DNA from: Phytoactinopolyspora endophytica
GTDB taxonomy: Bacteria > Actinomycetota > Actinomycetes > Jiangellales > Jiangellaceae
DNA: 12,212 bases
Assembly: GCF_004138495.1 (NCBI RefSeq)
Contig: NZ_ML142856.1
Location: 33,108-45,319 of the forward strand
Direction: 5' to 3'
Under the pieces are notes generated by a model. The model ran no database searches, had not been told where the DNA came from, and saw nothing but the letters and a program-made list of their open reading frames with translations. The stretch's first letter is position 1, and every line of letters begins with the position of its first letter. Below are positions 7,945 through 12,212 of this stretch, in pieces. The position numbers were made by a program, and so were the translations under genes.

Positions 7945-8343
7945 TCAGACACCCTCCCCTACGTACGCGTCCGTCACGGTCACCGAATACGTCACCGTCA
8001 CCACGTCACCGACCTCCAGGTCACCGGCCCAAGCCAGCACTCCGCCGTTGAACGCCGTCACGCCGCTCGACACCTCGAGGTCGTCATTCCATCTGGCTCC
8101 GTCGAGGTCATCCGACACGTCATCTGTGTACGACGCGTCGGCGACCGATTCATCCCCCGTGTGCGTGATTGTCACGGTATAGCGGACCACGTCGCCTGGC
8201 ACCACGTGGATGCCGGGCTGCGGACGCGACACCTTCGACACCGTGTACGACGAGCCCGCGGCGCAACATGCCTCCATCACCGCCAGTGGGCCGATGACCA
8301 AGCTGGCCAGTGCCGCCACAAACACAGGGATATGGCCCCACAT
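7945..8343 (-). CDS. Small membrane-anchored protein with one DUF11-type domain
   Basis: This 132-aa protein has one hydrophobic helix (about residues 5-24, ending AVMEACCAAG) followed by a single beta-sandwich domain of the DUF11 type. Family features are VPGDVVRYTVTITHTGD, an aromatic/Asp stretch YTDDVSDDLDGA, and a closing GDVVTVTYSVTV. In most proteins this domain is tandemly repeated in large surface proteins; here it stands alone. The ATG at 8343 is chosen because GAGGGAGAG lies just upstream. An ATG at 8370 is in frame but has no ribosome site. The N-terminus lacks positive charge and there is no good lipobox, so whether it is a cleaved signal or an anchor is unclear. Its stop is 1 nt from the peroxidase start, which suggests joint production and action outside the membrane. 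Function is unknown. Confidence 0.8.
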   Translation of the reverse strand: MWGHIPVFVAALASLVIGPLAVMEACCAAGSSYTVSKVSRPQPGIHVVPGDVVRYTVTITHTGDESVADASYTDDVSDDLDGARWNDDLEVSSGVTAFNGGVLAWAGDLEVGDVVTVTYSVTVTDAYVGEGV

Positions 8344-8479
8344 CGTGCTCTCCCTCGGTTCCTCCGCCATGTCGTTCTGGTTGACGACGCAACGCGCCAG
8401 AACGCACGCACTCGAGTTGTGCCATTCCTCACACGTCCGCCGCGTGCGATGCCGGGCCGGCGGCAGCTCATCTGTCTAC

Positions 8480-9307
8480 GTGCGTACAACTCCTCGAAGG
8501 CATCAGGAGCCCCATGTTCATCAGCGACGAGGCCGACGATTGGTAATCACGGGAGCAGTGACGGCGCTGCTCGGTTTCGGCCTCGGCGGCTGTGCAGGCA
8601 GCGCAGCGACGTCGGAGTCTGGGCAGGCCGGCGGGGTACGCAGTCTCACCTCCCAGGAGTCAGAGGCCCTGGCCATCTCCCGGTTCACCAACTACGACGA
8701 CGGTGTGCGGCAGGTCGACGCGACCATCCCTGACGGGCCGGACACCTGGCGGGTGCACGGTTGGTTCGACTACCGGGAAGGACGGGGCTATGCGACGCTC
8801 TGGGCAGACGGTGCCGCGACAGCCGCCGCGCTGCTCTTGTGGTCCGATCAATACCTGCTCAGTCACGACGGCAGCGGCGTCAGCGCCGGGGAACTGCCGC
8901 CGCTACCCGTCCCAGGCTCGCCCTCGCTCCTAGCAGACGAGGATCCGGCATGGGTTCCCACCACGTATGCTGCCGACGAGTTCACCCCACACGTCGCGCT
9001 GCGGATCATCGCCAGCCTCGGCGCCGACCGGCCGGACAATCCGCTGCTCCTTCAGCAGTCCGACGCCCTCCGGTTGGGAACGGAGAAGCTCGACGGTGTC
9101 GAGCTCGACGTCTTCGCCGGTCCGCGCCCTGCTGACTCGGCCACCGACATGGCGGCAAGCCCGAACACCGAGAGCGCGACCATCCGGTACTGGCTCGACC
9201 CGCAGGGTCACATGCACCGGGTCGAGATGCGCCTCGGCAACGCCTGGGGCTCCGTCGACCTCGCCGACGCGGCGACCGACCCCGAGATCCCCGATCCCAC
9301 GCATTGA
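8480..9307 (+). CDS. Putative lipoprotein of unknown family
   Basis: No known family was recognised. From the GTG at 8480 the protein has 275 aa. An Arg-rich N-region (HQRRGRR) and a hydrophobic stretch lead to LGGC, a plausible lipobox with Cys at residue 38, then a polar linker. The mature part has alternating strand-like segments (DTWRVHGWFDY, GYATLWADG, ATIRYWLDPQGHMHRVEMRLGN) that suggest a beta-rich fold, possibly like LppX/LolA-type lipid-binding lipoproteins; that comparison is by feel only. The start is ambiguous. GTG 8480 supplies the positive charges a signal peptide needs but has a poor ribosome site. TTG 8540 has GAGG 7 nt upstream but would leave the signal uncharged. It is divergent from the DUF11-peroxidase pair and may share its regulatory region (8344-8479), where no clear promoter was found. 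Confidence 0.75.
   Translation: MRTTPRRHQEPHVHQRRGRRLVITGAVTALLGFGLGGCAGSAATSESGQAGGVRSLTSQESEALAISRFTNYDDGVRQVDATIPDGPDTWRVHGWFDYREGRGYATLWADGAATAAALLLWSDQYLLSHDGSGVSAGELPPLPVPGSPSLLADEDPAWVPTTYAADEFTPHVALRIIASLGADRPDNPLLLQQSDALRLGTEKLDGVELDVFAGPRPADSATDMAASPNTESATIRYWLDPQGHMHRVEMRLGNAWGSVDLADAATDPEIPDPTH
8514..8546 (+). CDS. Possible 10-codon leader ORF overlapping the lipoprotein start region
   Basis: ATG at 8514 is preceded by AGGAG (8505-8509), the strongest ribosome site in this region, and encodes MFISDEADDW before TAA at 8544-8546. It is in a different frame from the lipoprotein and overlaps the alternative TTG start at 8540-8542. Its stop could couple translation to that TTG, or it may mark a leader peptide. 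It may also be chance, or a sign that the start region carries a frameshift. Confidence 0.3.
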   Translation: MFISDEADDW

Positions 9308-9438
9308 GTTTGGCCGGATGCGTCGCACACTCATCCAACCCCGCATCCCGTCGCGGCCGTCTGCCCCCGACCCGATGTCCACCCGCTCTCACACATCCCG
9401 GCCAGATCCCTGAACGGCGCAGCGTGGCCGTTCGCCAC

Positions 9439-9555
9439 CTCTGCTTTCCGTACCACATGCTGCGTCCCGTACCGGATGCTGCTTTCTGTACCGCGAAGCG
9501 TCCGGTTCACGGTTCTTCACGACACAAAATGCAGCATCCGGTACAGAATGCAGCA
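9439..9555. repeat. Repeat cluster A: three forward and two reverse copies of a 19-bp unit
   Basis: Forward tandem units lie at 9439-9457, 9458-9476 and 9477-9495, with GTACC recurring exactly every 19 bp (9450, 9469, 9488). After a 22-nt spacer (9496-9517), two units lie in reverse orientation at 9518-9536 and 9537-9555. The consensus is TGCTGCTTTCTGTACCGGA. The unit at 9518-9536 is degenerate, reading GTGTCGTG at its end in place of GTACCGGA. The cluster sits between the converging 3' ends of the lipoprotein and the nuclease-like gene, so it could form a large hairpin acting as a bidirectional terminator. The sequence is not coding in any convincing frame. The rest of the 9308-9561 gap shows nothing I recognise. 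Confidence 0.92.
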
Positions 9556-9561
9556 CCACGG

Positions 9562-10611
9562 CTAGACATCCCATCCGGCCGGAAGGATGATCGAGGTCGG
9601 CGCCGGTGATGGCCAGTCCTCCGCCGCCGGTTCCACCGGACTGTGCCCGGGCACGTCCTTCCACCAGCGAATGGGCGCCGACCGCACGGGATTGTCGACG
9701 AGGAGTTTCGAGAACCGCTTGGCCAGTTCCTCGCGGCCGCGGAAGGCGAGCCGCCACTGGAACCGGGCAAGATCCAGGCCGAGCCGGCGGCGCAGGTACC
9801 ACTCGCGTTCGTTCTGCTTGGTCACGACCGTCGAGGCATCGGGGCGGTTGTCGTACTTCAACGCGCCGTCCGCCTCGTACGCCGCCCAGTGATGAGGCCA
9901 CAGACCATCAACGCGGTACTCGGGATGACCGTCACCCACCCACGCGTTCAGCACCGGCATGGGCAGGCCGAACTGGATCACGGTGAACCGGCCGAGGGTC
10001 TCGATCGGGGTCTCGGCCAGCGGGTCGACATGTCGGGCGACCCACCTCGCGCGGTCGATGTCCGGCCATCCGCGCATGTGCTCGATCGGGTCGTTCAGGT
10101 CGATACGCAGCCGCGCCACCGCGTCCGCCGACACCAGCGCATGATGAATCGGACCCGTGCGTGCCATGTCAGCGACGACCCAGCCCGGACTCATCACACC
10201 GACCTCGCCCACGTGCGTCATATGCCACCCGGGAAGCTCAGCGATCCGGACGTCTTGCGAGCACCTGGCCGACCTGCGATTATCCTCCTGCCTCGGCCGG
10301 ACGGCGTTTGGCACGTCTGGTGGACGCCCGATGACAGGCAGTTCCCACGTGACGGCGCCTGACCAACCGGTGAGATAAACGTCAGGTCCACGTGACAAGC
10401 CGAACGCACGCGCTTCGAGGCGGTGGCGCTCTTTCATACCGGCGGCCTTGTATACCTGGGTCTGCACGTAGCGCCCGGGGCCGATCCGAGTCAGCAAGCC
10501 AGCCTCGGCCAGCCGGGCGATGCGGTTGCGGGTGACGCCTGCCGCCTGCGCTCGCGCTACGACGATCACACTCCCGTCACGTCGCAATAGTTCAGCGACG
10601 TCGGCTGGCAT
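9562..10611 (-). CDS. AbiEi-like winged-helix protein fused to a PD-(D/E)XK (DUF559/Vsr-like) nuclease domain
   Basis: A predicted DNA-binding and nuclease-like protein, 349 aa from the ATG at 10611. Residues about 4-50 resemble the winged-helix N-terminus of AbiEi-type antitoxins: VAELLRRDGSVIVVARAQAAG, then TRNRIARLAEAGLLTRIGPGRYV. The C-terminal half has the Vsr/DUF559 pattern: an early Glu (204, in IETLGR), GLPMPVLNAWV, YRVDGLWP with Asp 235, and YEADGALKY with Glu 246, Asp 248 and Lys 252. The active-site residues look intact. The start is uncertain. In-frame ATGs at 10662 and 10782 exist, but the latter lies inside a 19-bp repeat, and none has a good ribosome site. No separate AbiEii toxin gene is adjacent. 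It is flanked on both sides by clusters of that repeat. Activity and role (defence, repair, mobile element) are unproven. Confidence 0.82.
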   Translation of the reverse strand: MPADVAELLRRDGSVIVVARAQAAGVTRNRIARLAEAGLLTRIGPGRYVQTQVYKAAGMKERHRLEARAFGLSRGPDVYLTGWSGAVTWELPVIGRPPDVPNAVRPRQEDNRRSARCSQDVRIAELPGWHMTHVGEVGVMSPGWVVADMARTGPIHHALVSADAVARLRIDLNDPIEHMRGWPDIDRARWVARHVDPLAETPIETLGRFTVIQFGLPMPVLNAWVGDGHPEYRVDGLWPHHWAAYEADGALKYDNRPDASTVVTKQNEREWYLRRRLGLDLARFQWRLAFRGREELAKRFSKLLVDNPVRSAPIRWWKDVPGHSPVEPAAEDWPSPAPTSIILPAGWDV

Positions 10612-10754
10612 GGTTCGCAAGCTACGTGGCACGCGCACCAGCCTGACCCAGCGCTGCCTCATCGGAAGGCGCCATCGTCCGGCTGTGGAAAACTCGCCGG
10701 TTTCCGAGCCTCGGGTGAAGGGTGTGGATAACGGCACCCAGGCCGAGCTGTCCT

Positions 10755-10853
10755 TGTCACTTTCTGTACCGGATGCTGTCATCCGTACCGCTTAAACGAC
10801 CGATTCGGCCCCTATCACGACACAGAATGCAGCATCCGGTACAGAAAGCAGCA
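10755..10853. repeat. Repeat cluster B: two forward and two reverse copies of the same 19-bp unit
   Basis: Forward units are at 10755-10773 and 10774-10792 (GTACC at 10766 and 10785, 19 bp apart). A 23-nt spacer (10793-10815) precedes reverse units at 10816-10834 and 10835-10853. The last matches the consensus TGCTGCTTTCTGTACCGGA exactly. The reverse half agrees with that of cluster A at 36 of 38 positions, including the same degenerate inner unit, and the spacers are loosely alike, so A and B are copies of one approximately 98-bp element in the same orientation. A perfect 19-bp inverted repeat (10760-10778 with 10830-10848) would form the stem. It begins 6 nt past the stop of the beta-helix gene and lies upstream of the nuclease-like gene. 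Confidence 0.92.
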
Positions 10854-10858
10854 TGGGG

Positions 10859-12212
10859 CTAACTCGCCGTGCCGGTTCGGTCGGCGAGCAGGTCCTCGGC
10901 CGGCACGTTCGGATCCGTGAACGACGGCAACTCCACTTCGTCCAGCAACCGTTCCGGCGGTTCGTCGACGTCGCCCATCGTGGGCTGCGGTGCCGGCGGG
11001 GCCACGTCGAGGAAGCTGACGCCGGCCGGCGGTGACACGTCGGGCAGCTCATCCGCCGCGGATGCCGGCTGCGCGGGCGCGGAGTCAGCCGCCTCGCCAG
11101 CGGTATCGCAGTCTCCGATGTCGTACCAGGTCGCAGCCTCGCCGGCGCCACCAGCACCTCGGTCCTCACCGTCATCGGCGCCGTCTCCCGCGGGGAGCGT
11201 GCTCTCCAACCCGGCTCCGTCGACGCAGGTCGCCCGCGTCGGCGCACGGTTCGCGGCGACGTTGGCGATATCGACGCCGTTGCCGCCGAAGACGCCGTCG
11301 CGGACCACGTTGGCCAGAGCTTCGAGATCCTCGATGTTCCGCAGCAGCAGCCCGGCGACGGGGTTACCCTCGACCCGGTTGGCCCAGAACAGGTTCTCCT
11401 GGCCGCCGGCGGTGCCGATTCCGATGCCGAAGCCGTTCTCCGCGTGCGCCGGGGAATCGGGCTCACGGTTGTCGCTGATGACGTTCCCGACCACGGTGTT
11501 GCCCTGCTGTGGGACGAACGCCTCCTGGTAGTCGGAGTTCAGCGTCATGCCGATCCGGTTTCCCGAGAACCTGTTCCCGGTGATGACGACCGAGTCGGAC
11601 GCGTTGGAGTTCTCGAAGCCGATGGCGTTGCGCTCGGCGACGTTGCCCTCCACCAGAATCTGGCAAGAGCGGCACTGGCCGACGTAGATGCCCGCGTCGG
11701 CCGAACCCGAAGCGTACGAGTCCCGGATCACGCCGTTCTGGGCGTTGAAGGCGTAGATGCCGTACAGCCCGTTGTTGTAGGCCGTGACGTGGTCGACGCT
11801 GAACCGCTGAACCGGCGGGAACTCCTCCGGGTCGAACGGCTCGTAGCCGTCGTCTTCCTGTGCGACCGGTCCGTCTCCGTCGTGCAGACCGGTGACCAGC
11901 ACGCCGTAGAAGGTGTGTGACGTGACGGTGAGGTTCTCCACCCGGACGCCGGCAGCCGTGGCCACGACACCGTACGGGCGGCGTCCCTCGCCGTCGATCA
12001 CCGTCTCATTGCGGTCGGCTCCGCGGACGGTGACATCGGGACGGTCGACGATCACCGACTCGGGGTACGTCCCAGGCCCGATGAGCACCATCCCGCCAGG
12101 ATCGGACTGCGCCACCGCCTCGTTGATCGTGTCCGCATCCTCCGGGACGCGCACCACGGCCGCCTCACCACCGGACACTTCAGACGGCTCCTCATCGTCT
12201 CCAGCACATCCC
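10859..12212 (-). CDS. Right-handed parallel beta-helix lipoprotein (5' end outside window)
   Basis: This is a secreted, lipid-anchored beta-helix protein. The frame is open to the right edge. Its first visible residues read GCAGDDEEPSEVSGGE, so the Cys at 12206-12208 is almost certainly the lipidated residue and the signal peptide lies outside the window. A GTG at 12178 is in frame but would lack any secretion signal. After the linker, VPEDADTINEAV and GMVLIGPGTYPESVIV form the usual cap of NosD/pectate-lyase-like helices. About eight coils follow, with repeated Asn-rich turns (VEGNVAERN, ITGNRFSGNRIG, VVGNVISDN, FWANRVEGN). A CxxC (GQCRSC) sits in one coil. The last roughly 100 residues are an acidic, Pro/Ala-rich tail. 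The substrate is not evident, and a structural or polysaccharide-binding role is as likely as catalysis. Confidence 0.9.
   Translation of the reverse strand, partial: GCAGDDEEPSEVSGGEAAVVRVPEDADTINEAVAQSDPGGMVLIGPGTYPESVIVDRPDVTVRGADRNETVIDGEGRRPYGVVATAAGVRVENLTVTSHTFYGVLVTGLHDGDGPVAQEDDGYEPFDPEEFPPVQRFSVDHVTAYNNGLYGIYAFNAQNGVIRDSYASGSADAGIYVGQCRSCQILVEGNVAERNAIGFENSNASDSVVITGNRFSGNRIGMTLNSDYQEAFVPQQGNTVVGNVISDNREPDSPAHAENGFGIGIGTAGGQENLFWANRVEGNPVAGLLLRNIEDLEALANVVRDGVFGGNGVDIANVAANRAPTRATCVDGAGLESTLPAGDGADDGEDRGAGGAGEAATWYDIGDCDTAGEAADSAPAQPASAADELPDVSPPAGVSFLDVAPPAPQPTMGDVDEPPERLLDEVELPSFTDPNVPAEDLLADRTGTAS

Noticed and set aside
8381..8410. TTGACG at 8381 as the -35 of the lipoprotein promoter
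   Set aside because: No TANNNT-like -10 lies 16-18 nt downstream, so the match is probably chance.
6724..8733. A 669-codon plus-strand open frame opposite the peroxidase and DUF11 genes
   Set aside because: The translation is Ser/Arg/Pro-rich with no domain, while the minus strand has intact catalytic motifs and ribosome sites.
9439..10853. The 19-bp repeat clusters as a CRISPR array
   Set aside because: Units abut with no unique spacers, reverse orientation in the middle of each cluster, and no cas genes are present.

Overview
The window is a piece of a high-GC actinobacterial chromosome. GC is high throughout, GTG starts are common, and there are lipobox and twin-arginine secretion signals, a large LuxR-type (LAL) regulator, an ECF-like sigma factor, and a sugar ABC transporter with no ATPase gene beside it. 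Genus cannot be fixed from the sequence. No rRNA, tRNA or CRISPR array was seen.

Region 1 (1-3112, minus strand) is a carbohydrate-uptake operon read right to left: a substrate-binding lipoprotein, a MalF-type permease and a MalG-type permease cut off by the left edge. A 160-nt spacer after the binding-protein gene holds a perfect 19-bp inverted repeat. Region 2 (3113-6794) starts with a divergent intergenic region rich in short dyads. It is followed by a plus-strand sigma-70-family gene that converges on a minus-strand 913-aa LAL regulator, leaving 7 nt between their stop codons. A perfect 15-bp palindrome lies just upstream of the regulator.

Region 3 (6795-9307) has two coupled minus-strand genes: a membrane-anchored single DUF11-type domain protein and a Tat-exported Dyp-type haem peroxidase. 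Divergent from them is a lipoprotein of unknown family, whose start region contains a 10-codon leader ORF.

Region 4 (9308-12212) is the least ordinary part. A minus-strand gene joins an AbiEi-like winged-helix N-terminus to a PD-(D/E)XK (DUF559/Vsr-like) nuclease C-terminus. It is bracketed by two clusters of a 19-bp repeat, nine copies in all. Each cluster is an approximately 98-bp element made of tandem forward units, a 22-23-nt spacer and two tandem reverse units. The two elements lie in the same orientation. To the right is a secreted beta-helix lipoprotein whose frame runs off the window inside its signal peptide.

The most plausible undescribed item is the repeat element and its association with the nuclease gene. 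Genome-wide REP/BIME-like or MITE-like repeats are the main ordinary explanation.
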